Part shown: in pieces, positions 33,861-42,332 of the stretch
Layout: every line of letters begins with the position of its first letter
Position numbering within the stretch: position 1 is the first letter of the stretch
Source: Clostridia bacterium
GTDB taxonomy: Bacteria; Bacillota; Clostridia; Saccharofermentanales; Saccharofermentanaceae
NCBI GenBank assembly: GCA_016287245.1
Contig: JAEEWG010000001.1
Span: 124,001-188,000 of the forward strand
DNA: 64,000 nucleotides
Direction of reading: 5' to 3'
The notes under the pieces: model-generated
What the model saw: only the letters and a program-made list of their open reading frames with translations
Database searches by the model: none
What the model was told of the DNA's origin: nothing
Made by a program: the position numbers and the translations under genes

Positions 33861-36800
33861 ATGCATCTTAAGAAGTTGGAAATTCAAGGTTTTAAGTCCT
33901 TTCCCGAGTACACTCTTATCGAGTTTGACAAGGGAATGACTGCCATTGTCGGTCCGAACGGAAGCGGTAAGAGCAACGTTACGGATGCGATCCGCTGGGT
34001 GCTGGGCGAACAGAGCGTCAAGACGCTCCGTGGTTCGAAGATGGAGGACGTGATCTTTAACGGTACACAGTCCCGAAGAGCCATGAGTTTTGCAGAAGTC
34101 TCCATGACGCTCGATAACTCCGACGGGATCCTCCCGATCGAGTATTACGAAGTACAGATCACTAGACGTCTTTATCGTTCCGGAGAGAGTGAATACCAGA
34201 TCAACCATGTAAACTGCCGCATGAAGGATATCCTGCAGCTTTTCATGGATACGGGCCTTGGTAAAGACGGTTATTCCATTATCGGTCAGGGCAGGGTAGA
34301 TGATATCCTTTCTACGAAGTCCGAAGATCGAAGAAAAGTTCTTGAAGAAGCTTCCGGTATCGTGAAGTATAAGACGAGAAAAGAAGAGTCAGAGCGAAAA
34401 CTTGCCGCTTCAGAACAAAACCTCGTCCGTATCAACGATGTTCTCGAAGAATTAAGTAACCAGATCGGGCCTCTTTCCGAACAGGCGGATAAGGCGAAGA
34501 AATACCATGTCCTTTATGAGGAGTGGAAGAAAGATGATATCGCCGTGATCCTTCAGATGATCGACAGAAACAAGGCGTTCCTTGATTCGTCGGCGGAAGA
34601 ACGTCAGAATTTGAAGGATGCGATCGAACAGCAGGAAAACCTCGTTCTTAAGATCCGCTCCGAAAACAGAGAACTGACCGAAAGATCCGCGTCTCTTGAA
34701 GAAGAGATCGAAAACACACGTCAGGAAAGATCCGACCTTACCGAGAAGATCCATGAGATCAACTCCCAGATGCTTCTTTTAAAAGAGCGCCACGACCAGC
34801 TTTTGCTGCGTATCAAGGCGGCAGAGGGCTCGGACGAAGAGCGTGCATCCGAAATCGAGCGTCTCGAACAGGAAATCGCGGTTTCCAAAGAACAGATGAC
34901 GTCCCTTCAGACAGATAAGACGAATCTGGAAAATGAACTCTCGGCCGTGGAAGCTTCGCACAAGGCTTTGATGGAGAAGATGGCCGGAAACCAGGCCAAG
35001 CAGTCCGAACTTCGTAGAAAGATCGAGATATTGACCGATGAGGTCTTTGAGGTCCGCGAGATGGTCAGCAATCTTTCCGGTGACATGATGGTCAAGGACG
35101 CGCGGATCAAGTCGCTTTCCGAGGACCGTATGCTCATGATCTCCGAAAGAGACGAAGCGCTGGAAAGAAGAAATTCCGCGGATGCCGACCTGAAGAAGGT
35201 CTTAAAGGATGCCGCTGAGCTCGCTTCCCAGGTATCGGACAAGCAGCTTGAACTTGCGTCCATGAGAAAAAAGGAAAGCGATCTGTCCGCAGATCTTGAA
35301 GGAAAGCAGAGACTTCTTTCAAATATCGATTTTAGTATCAAGACTCTGGAGAACCTTGAAAAGAGCAGGGAAGGCTATCAGGAGTCCGTAAGACGGCTTC
35401 TTTCCAGTACCGACAAGATCCCGTCTCTTTCGAGTAAGGTCATCGGCATCCTCGGTGAACTTGTCAAGGTCGAGCAGAAGTATGAGACCGCCATTGAGAT
35501 CGCTCTCGGAAATGCCGTACATAACGTCGTCACGCAAAACGATAAGGATGCATCACTTCTTATTGACCACTTAAAAGAGAATCACCTCGGCCGTGTTACA
35601 TTCCTGCCGATCGATTCGATCCGCCCGAGGCTTCTGGAAGAAAACTTCCTCCGCGATGCGAAAAGATCCCGCGGTTATATCGGCCTTGCTTCCGAGCTTG
35701 TCGAGACAAAGCCGGAGCTCCGTGATATTATCGAGAACCTCCTCGGCCGCATTGTAGTCGTAGATGAACTGGAAAACGGTATTGCCATGGCAAAAGCCGC
35801 CAGATATAACTACCGTGTCGTATCTCTCGCCGGTGATGTCGTGAACCCCGGCGGTTCTCTTACAGGCGGTAGCATCAACAAGAAGGCAACGAATCTTCTG
35901 GGTCGTGCCAGAGAGCTTGATGATTTTAGGAAAAAGCGCGGTGCTGTCGATCGCGAGATCGGCAAGATGGAAGCACAGAAGCAGGATTTCGAACTGGAGA
36001 TCAAGGAAGTCGCACGGGAGCATATGGCTCTTGAAGAAAAACTCCAGAGTGCATCCCTTGACCGTATCCGCGCAGAGAGTGCTTTCAATACGGCAGATGA
36101 AGATTATAAGAAGACGCTCGAGCGTATCACTTCTGTGGAAAAAGAACTCGAGACCATCTCTGCTGCCAAGCTTACTTCTTCGAAAGATCTCGAGGAAGCC
36201 AAGCTTGTCATCATGGAAAGAGAAGATGAGATTGCTGAATTGAAAGAAAAGGTAAGTAATTCTTCCGATTCTGTGGAGCAGGATCAGATCGATCTGGAGA
36301 AGATGAGGGCGCAGATCAGTGATCTTCGTGTCCGCATCGAGGGCGCAAACGGCTCGATCGGCGCACTTTCCGAGAAGATCGGCATGTTCGAAAACGAAAA
36401 GAAGAAGAACAGAGACGATTCCGAGAGGATCAAGCAGGAATGCGAACAGGCAAAAGCCGATGTGGAACGCATTAAGAAGGATTTCGAAGAACAGGCGAAG
36501 TTCAAAGACGGCTTGAAACAGGAAGACGAGAAGTTCGAGCAGAAGATCCGCAGCATCCTTCAGGAAAAAGAAGAACTCGAAGGAAGACTTACTGGCTTTA
36601 TCGATAATGTTACTGCAGCCACGACGGAGCTTTCACGTCTTCAGAATGAGCAGACGAAGATGGAATCCAAGCTCGAAAGATATGAGCTGGAGATCGACGA
36701 CTGTAAGAACCGCCTGTGGGAAAACCACGAGCTTACATACGATAATGCCGCCGAATACCGGATCGAGATCCCAAATCTCGGTGCGATGCAGAAGCGCATT

Positions 36801-37427
36801 AACGAACTGAGATCCCAGATCAAGGAGATCGGCGCGGTCAATGTCAACGCTGTCGAGGAGTTCCAGAAGATCAACGAGAGATACACATTCATGTGCAGTC
36901 AGCGTGATGATATCGAGAAGGCAAAAGCAGATCTCATGAAGGTCATTGAGGATCTCATCCATGAGATGAAACAGCAGTTCATGACGCACTTCACGCAGAT
37001 CAACGAGAACTTCAAGACCGTATTTGCAGATCTTTTCAATGGCGGTACGGCGGAGATCCTTCTCGAGAACGAAGAGGATGTCCTAAACTGCGGTATCGAC
37101 ATCAAGGCACAGCCTCCGGGAAAGAAACTGCAGAGCCTGTCGCTTCTTTCCGGTGGTGAAAGATGTTTGACGGCGATTGCACTTCTTTTCGCGATATTGC
37201 AGCTTCGTCCGTCTCCGTTCTGCGTGCTCGATGAGGTCGAGGCCGCACTTGATGACGCTAACGTAAACCGTTTTACGGATTTTGTACGCCGTTACTGCGT
37301 CAAGTCCCAGTTCATTCTGGTCACCCACAGAAAGGGTACTATGGAGGCCTGTGACAGAATGTACGGTGTTACGATGCAGGAAAGAGGTATTTCGAAGATC
37401 CTCTCTATGCGCCTGAGTGAGACGTGA
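33861..37427 (+). CDS. smc: Chromosome segregation protein SMC
   Basis: SMC forms the condensin ring that compacts and separates chromosomes. The 1188 residues are the standard length. Walker A GPNGSGKS is at 31-38, a long coiled-coil follows, the hinge lies at about 510-680 with the Gly-rich NPGGSLTGG segment, a second coiled-coil follows, and the C-terminal head carries LLSGGERCLTAIALLFA and Walker B CVLDEVEAALDDANV. Its partners ScpA and ScpB are not in the window. It is 35 bases from ftsY. Confidence 0.98.
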   Translation: MHLKKLEIQGFKSFPEYTLIEFDKGMTAIVGPNGSGKSNVTDAIRWVLGEQSVKTLRGSKMEDVIFNGTQSRRAMSFAEVSMTLDNSDGILPIEYYEVQITRRLYRSGESEYQINHVNCRMKDILQLFMDTGLGKDGYSIIGQGRVDDILSTKSEDRRKVLEEASGIVKYKTRKEESERKLAASEQNLVRINDVLEELSNQIGPLSEQADKAKKYHVLYEEWKKDDIAVILQMIDRNKAFLDSSAEERQNLKDAIEQQENLVLKIRSENRELTERSASLEEEIENTRQERSDLTEKIHEINSQMLLLKERHDQLLLRIKAAEGSDEERASEIERLEQEIAVSKEQMTSLQTDKTNLENELSAVEASHKALMEKMAGNQAKQSELRRKIEILTDEVFEVREMVSNLSGDMMVKDARIKSLSEDRMLMISERDEALERRNSADADLKKVLKDAAELASQVSDKQLELASMRKKESDLSADLEGKQRLLSNIDFSIKTLENLEKSREGYQESVRRLLSSTDKIPSLSSKVIGILGELVKVEQKYETAIEIALGNAVHNVVTQNDKDASLLIDHLKENHLGRVTFLPIDSIRPRLLEENFLRDAKRSRGYIGLASELVETKPELRDIIENLLGRIVVVDELENGIAMAKAARYNYRVVSLAGDVVNPGGSLTGGSINKKATNLLGRARELDDFRKKRGAVDREIGKMEAQKQDFELEIKEVAREHMALEEKLQSASLDRIRAESAFNTADEDYKKTLERITSVEKELETISAAKLTSSKDLEEAKLVIMEREDEIAELKEKVSNSSDSVEQDQIDLEKMRAQISDLRVRIEGANGSIGALSEKIGMFENEKKKNRDDSERIKQECEQAKADVERIKKDFEEQAKFKDGLKQEDEKFEQKIRSILQEKEELEGRLTGFIDNVTAATTELSRLQNEQTKMESKLERYELEIDDCKNRLWENHELTYDNAAEYRIEIPNLGAMQKRINELRSQIKEIGAVNVNAVEEFQKINERYTFMCSQRDDIEKAKADLMKVIEDLIHEMKQQFMTHFTQINENFKTVFADLFNGGTAEILLENEEDVLNCGIDIKAQPPGKKLQSLSLLSGGERCLTAIALLFAILQLRPSPFCVLDEVEAALDDANVNRFTDFVRRYCVKSQFILVTHRKGTMEACDRMYGVTMQERGISKILSMRLSET

Positions 37428-37462
37428 TAGAATAGAAGTATAGATAAAACGAGGAGTAACAT

Positions 37463-38371
37463 ATGGGTTTATTTGACGTATTCAAAAGAGGCCTGGCAAA
37501 GACCAGAAACTTCGTAGCGGAAGGTATCACCAAAATATCCGCTTCTATGGGCCGTTTTGACGAGGATATGCTCGATGATCTCGAAGCGCTTCTTGTACAG
37601 GCGGACTGCGGCGTCGGCGCCTCACTTGCCATTATGGATGCCGTAAGAGATTCCATTAAGGAGACCGGTGATGACAGTAAGGAAGCGGTCATGAACGTCG
37701 TTTCCAAAGAAATGCTCGATATCCTCGGTGAAAAGAAGACGCTTAAGATCGAAGATAACAATCTGAACATCATCCTCATGGTCGGAGTCAATGGTACAGG
37801 GAAAACCACGACGGCCGGAAAACTCTGCCTGCGTTATAAGAACGAAGGAAAGAAAGTCATGCTGGCTGCTGCAGATACTTTCCGTGCCGCAGCGATCGAA
37901 CAGCTCACAGCCTGGGGCGATATGACTGATACGCACGTCATCTCCCACGAAGAAGGTTCCGATCCTGCCGCTGTCTGCTATGACGCTGTTCATTCGGCGA
38001 TCGCCAAGCGTGCGGATGTCCTGATCATCGACACTGCCGGTAGACTTCACAATAAGCAGAACCTGATGGACGAATTGAGCAAGATCTGCCGCGTGATCGA
38101 CAGAGAAGCCCCGTCTGCGAATACACAGGCACTTCTGATCATCGATGCCACGACTGGCCAGAACGCTGTCATCCAGGCAGAAGTTTTCAGTAAAGCCGTG
38201 AAGATCTCGGGTATCGGTATCACGAAGCTCGACGGAAGTGCGAAGGGCGGTGTAGCCATTGCGGTAGCCCACTCTACAAAAGCCCCGATCTTCCTGGCAG
38301 GTTTAGGAGAGAGCGCAGAAGACTTAGTCGACTTCGACCCGGAAGTCTTCGTAAAGTCACTTCTTCCGTAA
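37463..38371 (+). CDS. ftsY: Signal recognition particle receptor FtsY
   Basis: FtsY is the membrane-associated GTPase that receives the SRP-ribosome complex. The 302 residues hold only the NG core: a helical N domain (about 1-95) and a GTPase domain with GVNGTGKT at 108-115, DTFRAAA, DTAGR and TKLDGSAKGG. The acidic A domain of E. coli FtsY is missing, as in most Gram-positives, so membrane binding must use the N-terminal helix. Two large hairpins fill the gap between it and ylxM. Confidence 0.97.
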   Translation: MGLFDVFKRGLAKTRNFVAEGITKISASMGRFDEDMLDDLEALLVQADCGVGASLAIMDAVRDSIKETGDDSKEAVMNVVSKEMLDILGEKKTLKIEDNNLNIILMVGVNGTGKTTTAGKLCLRYKNEGKKVMLAAADTFRAAAIEQLTAWGDMTDTHVISHEEGSDPAAVCYDAVHSAIAKRADVLIIDTAGRLHNKQNLMDELSKICRVIDREAPSANTQALLIIDATTGQNAVIQAEVFSKAVKISGIGITKLDGSAKGGVAIAVAHSTKAPIFLAGLGESAEDLVDFDPEVFVKSLLP

Positions 38372-38381
38372 TCATATATTG

Positions 38382-38486
38382 TTCTGTTTATATGCGAAAA
38401 AGAATATGTCTCTTGAGACTCAAACAGTTTGCTTACGCAAAACTCGTCTCTCGAGACATTTCATTTTTCGCATATTCAATACAGAA
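38382..38486. repeat. Long imperfect palindrome after ftsY
   Basis: The arms starting TTCTGT (38382) and ending ACAGAA (38486) are complementary for most of their length, including ATATGCGAAAAA with TTTTTCGCATAT and TGTCTC with GAGACA. A nested GAGAC/GTCTC and an apical GTTTGC-TTAC-GCAAAAC complete the fold. It may end the ftsY transcript. I found only one copy in the window. Confidence 0.7.
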
Positions 38487-38524
38487 AATATTGTTCGGAA
38501 GAAGTTCCCTGCGAAATGTGGGTG

Positions 38525-38597
38525 AAAGAAAATGAATTTCGAAGTGCCTCCGCAGGGCGCACGCCCGAGGACCAGCACGAGAAATCATTTTCTTGAA
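38525..38597 (+). repeat. Dispersed palindromic element, copy 1
   Basis: The core at 38544-38578 runs from GTGCCTCCGCA through an apical GGGC/GCCC hairpin to GAGGACCAGCAC. Outer arms AAAGAAAATGAATTTC and GAAATCATTTTCTT pair around it. Together with the long palindrome at 38382 it fills the 303-base gap between ftsY and ylxM. Copies 2 and 3 are at 48859 and 55616. I see no ORF in the gap. Confidence 0.85.
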
Positions 38598-38674
38598 CTT
38601 GTGACAAGTAAAAGTGCTTGACAGCGGGTCTGAAGTCTGTTATTCTTCATTATCGTGTGAAGGAGGGTACCTCT

Positions 38675-38995
38675 ATGGACAGCGTACAGGTTTGCATGTT
38701 GCTTGATTTTTACGGGCAGTTGCTGACTTCCCGCACCAGAGAGATCCTCGAGCTTCGTTTTCAGGAGGATATGTCGCTTGCTGAGATCGCCGAAGATCTC
38801 GGTATTACAAGGCAGGCCGCCCATGATGCGATCCACCGAGGAACAGCCTCTCTTTCTGAGTACGAAGAGAAACTGAAACTCGTAGAGCGGTTCACACAGC
38901 AGAAGAAAACGATTGCCAGTGCTTTTTCGGCATTGGAGGAACATAACGAAGAGAAGGCAAAAGAGCTTCTCTCCACATTGGTTGAGGAATTATAA
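38675..38995 (+). CDS. ylxM: YlxM/p13-like DNA-binding protein of the SRP operon
   Basis: YlxM is a small helix-turn-helix protein (UPF0122) encoded next to ffh in Gram-positives; it is thought to influence SRP function. The 106 residues contain a sigma-70 region 4-like helix-turn-helix (LAEIAEDLGITRQAAHDAIHRG, near residues 31-52). The ATG at 38675 is chosen because AAGGAGGG lies about 8 bases upstream; in-frame codons before it overlap non-coding sequence. ffh starts 5 bases after its stop. Confidence 0.93.
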   Translation: MDSVQVCMLLDFYGQLLTSRTREILELRFQEDMSLAEIAEDLGITRQAAHDAIHRGTASLSEYEEKLKLVERFTQQKKTIASAFSALEEHNEEKAKELLSTLVEEL

Positions 38996-39000
38996 GAAGA

Positions 39001-40392
39001 ATGTTTGAGAGTTTATCATCAAAACTTCAGAATATCACCGCGAAGATCCGCGGCAGTGCCCGTGTTACGGAAGCCGACATCAAAGCCATGATGAAGGAGA
39101 TCCGTATGGCGCTCCTCGAGGCGGATGTTAATTATTCCGTCGTAAAAGAATTCGTCGCGGATATGTCCGAAAAGTGCAAGGGCGCCGATGTCATGAAGAG
39201 CCTGACACCGGGGCAGCAGATCGTAAAGATCGTACATGAGTCCCTTGTCGAGCTCCTCGGTCAGACCACCAGTAAGCTCGCTGTATCTCCTTCGGGATTT
39301 ACCGTGATCATGCTCTATGGTCTTCAGGGTGCAGGTAAAACAACGACGGCCGCCAAGCTTGCGAATATCCTGAAGAAGAACGGCAAGCGCCCATTACTGC
39401 TTTCTCTTGACGTTCACAGACCGGCCGCGGCAAAACAGCTCGAAGTTCTGGCCCAGAAGGTCGATGTACCGTCGTTTATTATGCCGGAAGAAAAAGATCC
39501 GATCGTGATCGCCAAAGCGGGTATCGATCGTGCAAAATACCTGCTCTGTGATACGCTCCTTGTCGATACCGCCGGTCGTATGACCGTTGACGAAGAACTT
39601 ATGGATGAGCTCATCAAGATCGGTGACTTCGTAAAGCCGCATGAGAAGCTCCTCGTCGTCGATGCCATGATCGGTCAGGAAGCCGTAGCTGTAGCTCAGA
39701 GCTTTGAAGACCGAATCGGTCTTGATGGATTTATCATGACTAAGCTCGATGGTGATGCCAGAGGCGGTGCTGCGCTTTCGATCCGTAAGATGACAGGAAA
39801 GCCGATCAAATACATCTGCGTAGGTGAGAAGATCGACAATATCGAAGAGTTTTATCCGAACCGTATGGCCGACCGTATCCTCGGCATGGGCGATGTCCTT
39901 TCTCTTATCGAGAAGGCTCAGCAGAACATTGATGAGGAAGAAGCCGCCAAGTCCGTGGAGAGAATGCTCAGCAATACCTTTACGATGGACGATCTTCTTT
40001 CCCAGTTCGAACAGCTGAAGAAGATGGGTTCCATGAAGGATGTTCTCGGCATGATCCCGGGTGCAGCCGGTAAGATCAAGGATGCTGATATCGACGATAA
40101 GGTCATCGATGTGAATATGGCGATCATCCGCTCCATGACGAAGAAGGAAAGAAGAGTTCCGAATATCCTGAATGCGAGCAGAAGAAAGAGGATCGCTGCC
40201 GGTTCCGGTACCACGGTCCAACAGGTCAATCAGCTGGTCCGCCAGTACGAGCAGACTTCGGAGATGATGAAGAAGTTCTCTAAGATGACCAAGGGCGGCA
40301 AGAAGGGCTTCGGCAAGATGCCGGGCATGGGCGGTTTCCCCGGAATGGGAAATTTCCCGGGAATGGGCGGAAAAGGCAAGTTCCCGTTTTAA
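39001..40392 (+). CDS. ffh: Signal recognition particle protein Ffh
   Basis: Ffh binds signal peptides and the 4.5S/6S SRP RNA and docks with FtsY. The 463 residues have the N domain, the GTPase with GLQGAGKT at 107-114, DVHRPAA, DTAGR and TKLDGDARGG, and the Met-rich M domain (about 300-430). The C-terminus is a Gly/Met/Phe-rich tail of repeated GMGGFPGMG-type units, longer than usual. The SRP RNA gene was not found in this window. rpsP follows after about 107 bases. Confidence 0.98.
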   Translation: MFESLSSKLQNITAKIRGSARVTEADIKAMMKEIRMALLEADVNYSVVKEFVADMSEKCKGADVMKSLTPGQQIVKIVHESLVELLGQTTSKLAVSPSGFTVIMLYGLQGAGKTTTAAKLANILKKNGKRPLLLSLDVHRPAAAKQLEVLAQKVDVPSFIMPEEKDPIVIAKAGIDRAKYLLCDTLLVDTAGRMTVDEELMDELIKIGDFVKPHEKLLVVDAMIGQEAVAVAQSFEDRIGLDGFIMTKLDGDARGGAALSIRKMTGKPIKYICVGEKIDNIEEFYPNRMADRILGMGDVLSLIEKAQQNIDEEEAAKSVERMLSNTFTMDDLLSQFEQLKKMGSMKDVLGMIPGAAGKIKDADIDDKVIDVNMAIIRSMTKKERRVPNILNASRRKRIAAGSGTTVQQVNQLVRQYEQTSEMMKKFSKMTKGGKKGFGKMPGMGGFPGMGNFPGMGGKGKFPF

Positions 40393-40499
40393 ACTGATGT
40401 TCACGCGAGATCCCGAATCGACAGTTCTTTTGCTTAGGGAAAAGACGCGAGAATATATAAGAAACAAAAAAAGAAGAATATTGCTAGGAGGAAAGAAAA

Positions 40500-40748
40500 A
40501 TGGCAGTAAAAATTCGTCTGAGAAGAATGGGTGCAAAGAAGGCTCCTTTTTATCGTGTAGTGGTAGCTGACGGACGTTATCCGCGTGATGGCCGCTTCAT
40601 CGAGGAGATCGGCACATACAATCCGCTGACTGATCCGGCTGAGATCAAGATCGACAACGAGGCCGCTAAGAAGTGGATCGCTAACGGTGCACAGCCGACA
40701 GATACAGTTCGCGCTCTGCTTAAGAAGTCTGGTGCTATCGAGAAGTAA
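40500..40748 (+). CDS. rpsP: 30S ribosomal protein S16
   Basis: S16 helps assembly of the 16S rRNA 5' domain. The 82 residues begin with the conserved [23 protein letters not shown] stretch (cut here by the 20-residue limit: [20 protein letters not shown]), as expected. AGGAGG lies 8 bases before the ATG. It starts the rpsP-khpA-rimM-trmD unit, the usual order of the region. Confidence 0.98.
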   Translation: MAVKIRLRRMGAKKAPFYRVVVADGRYPRDGRFIEEIGTYNPLTDPAEIKIDNEAAKKWIANGAQPTDTVRALLKKSGAIEK

Positions 40749-40765
40749 TTCACTTCGAATACAAT

Positions 40766-40817
40766 AAGGAGGCAAGCAGCACACCTACTTCTATCTACAT
40801 GCTGCAATTGTAGAAAA
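40766..40817 (+). promoter_or_regulatory. khpA ribosome-binding site with hairpin spacer
   Basis: AAGGAGG (40766-40772) lies 45 bases before the khpA ATG, too far for normal initiation. Directly after it CAAGCAGCA (40773-40781) can pair with TGCTGC-AA-TTG (40800-40810). With that hairpin formed, only seven bases (40811-40817) separate it from the start. Confidence 0.5.
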
Positions 40818-41045
40818 ATGGAATTATTAACTACAATGGCCAAGTCTTTGGTCAACCATCCTGAGGATGTATCCGTAAAGAAGTCTGAAAGAGGCAACAC
40901 TGTTGTTCTGGAACTTGCCGTGAACCCGGACGATATGGGTAAGGTCATCGGTAAGGGCGGCAGAAGAGCTCAGGCGATCCGTTCCATCATGAAGGCCAAG
41001 TACCTTCGTGAAGGAAAGCGCGTGATCGTTGATATCATCGGATGA
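40818..41045 (+). CDS. khpA: KH-domain RNA-binding protein KhpA (YlqC)
   Basis: KhpA is a single-KH-domain protein that in Gram-positives pairs with KhpB/EloR and binds many RNAs, affecting cell division and elongation. The 75 residues contain the KH loop VIGKGGRRAQAIRSIM near residues 43-58. No ribosome-binding site lies directly before the ATG; the nearest is AAGGAGG 45 bases upstream, beyond a possible hairpin. It overlaps rimM by four bases (ATGA). khpB is not in the window. Confidence 0.94.
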   Translation: MELLTTMAKSLVNHPEDVSVKKSERGNTVVLELAVNPDDMGKVIGKGGRRAQAIRSIMKAKYLREGKRVIVDIIG

Positions 41046-41566
41046 AAGACTATCTGATCATCGGAAAACTCGGCGGTGCACATGGTGTTCGGGGAGAGGT
41101 GAAAGTCATCCCTCTCACGGACGATGTGCGCCGTTTTTCTTCGCTTAAGGACTGCATGCTCTTAGACGAAAGAGAAAACCTGAAAGAAAAAAAGACCGTA
41201 AGAAGTGTCCGCTTTGATGAGTCGCGCACCCTGATCCGTTTCGACGGACTCGATGACCGCGACGAAGCCTCAAAGCTTACAGGTCTTTTCCTTGCGGTAT
41301 CAAGAGAAGATGCGGTAAAACTCCCGAAAGGAAGATATTTTATCGCCGATCTTATCGGCCTTACTGTCGTTGACGATCTCCGTGGTGACTTGGGAACCAT
41401 TAAAGACATCATAAACACGGGTGCCAGCGATATCATTATCGTAAAGAGAAAAGGGAAGAATGAGCTTTTGATCCCCTACCTGAATTCCATCGTAAAAGAC
41501 GTGGACATTTCCGGCGGCGTCATGAAGGTCATCCTGCCTGAAGGTCTTTATGAGATCTATGAGTGA
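41042..41566 (+). CDS. rimM: 16S rRNA processing protein RimM
   Basis: RimM helps maturation of the 30S head near S19. The 174 residues have an N-terminal beta-barrel starting YLIIGKLGGAHGVRGEVKV and a C-terminal PRC-barrel domain (about 95-170, with KGRYFIADLIGLTV and LIPYLNSIVKDVD). The ATG overlaps khpA by four bases and trmD follows after 9 bases, so the three are co-translated. Confidence 0.96.
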   Translation: MKDYLIIGKLGGAHGVRGEVKVIPLTDDVRRFSSLKDCMLLDERENLKEKKTVRSVRFDESRTLIRFDGLDDRDEASKLTGLFLAVSREDAVKLPKGRYFIADLIGLTVVDDLRGDLGTIKDIINTGASDIIIVKRKGKNELLIPYLNSIVKDVDISGGVMKVILPEGLYEIYE

Positions 41567-41575
41567 GGATTGCTC

Positions 41576-42322
41576 ATGAAGTTTTCGGTACTGACCCTGT
41601 TTCCAGATCAAGTGAAGAACTTCCTTTCGGAGAGTATAATCGGAAGATCGGAAGAAAAAGGTATCCTGAATATCGATACCATAGATATCCGTAACTTTTC
41701 CGGCAACCGCTACGGGAAAGTGGATGATACACTCTTCGGAGGCGGTACCGGTATGCTCATGCAGTGTGAGCCGGTCTATCAGGCCTTTACCTCGCTTTAT
41801 GATGCAGATAAAGAAGAAAAACCCCATTGTGTTTTCATGAGCCCGAAAGGCTCGGTCCTTACACAGGAGAAGGCAAAAGAACTTTCTAAGTACGATCACC
41901 TCGTGATCTTATGCGGTCACTATGAGGGGATCGATCAGAGAGTCCTGGACGAGATCGTCGATGAGGATATCTCGATCGGAGATTATGTTCTGACCGGTGG
42001 GGAAGTCGCGGCGTGTGTCGTGATCGACTGTGTATCCCGCATGATCGAAGGCGTCCTTCCGAATTCGGAAGCCTACGAGGAAGAATCCCATATGCAGGGG
42101 TATCTTGAAGCGCCGCAATATACCAAACCGAATGTCTGGCACGATAAAAAGGTACCGGAAGTCATGCTTTCGGGAAATCATGCAAAGATCAAGGAATGGA
42201 AGCGTATCCACGGGCTTTACGATACTTGGAAGCGCCGTCCGGATATGCTTAAGAATTTAAATATCAGCGCTGAGGACTGGAAACAGATCCTGCTGATCGA
42301 TAGTGAAAAGAAAGACACGTAA
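41576..42322 (+). CDS. trmD: tRNA (guanine-N1)-methyltransferase TrmD
   Basis: TrmD methylates G37 of tRNAs, including tRNA-Pro with G37 such as the one at 17139. The 248 residues form a SPOUT knot domain (about 1-160) with GGGTGMLMQCEP, CGHYEGIDQRV and SIGDYVLTGGE, and a C-terminal helical domain. The ATG at 41576 with GAGG seven to eight bases upstream is preferred over the in-frame TTG at 41570. A DUF3267 gene follows after 10 bases. Confidence 0.97.
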   Translation: MKFSVLTLFPDQVKNFLSESIIGRSEEKGILNIDTIDIRNFSGNRYGKVDDTLFGGGTGMLMQCEPVYQAFTSLYDADKEEKPHCVFMSPKGSVLTQEKAKELSKYDHLVILCGHYEGIDQRVLDEIVDEDISIGDYVLTGGEVAACVVIDCVSRMIEGVLPNSEAYEEESHMQGYLEAPQYTKPNVWHDKKVPEVMLSGNHAKIKEWKRIHGLYDTWKRRPDMLKNLNISAEDWKQILLIDSEKKDT

Positions 42323-42332
42323 GGAGAAGGAT

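Noticed and set aside
40799..40813. Four-codon upstream ORF (Met-Leu-Gln-Leu) before khpA
   Set aside because: The Shine-Dalgarno is 26 bases away and the ORF lies in the proposed hairpin; no support as an attenuator.
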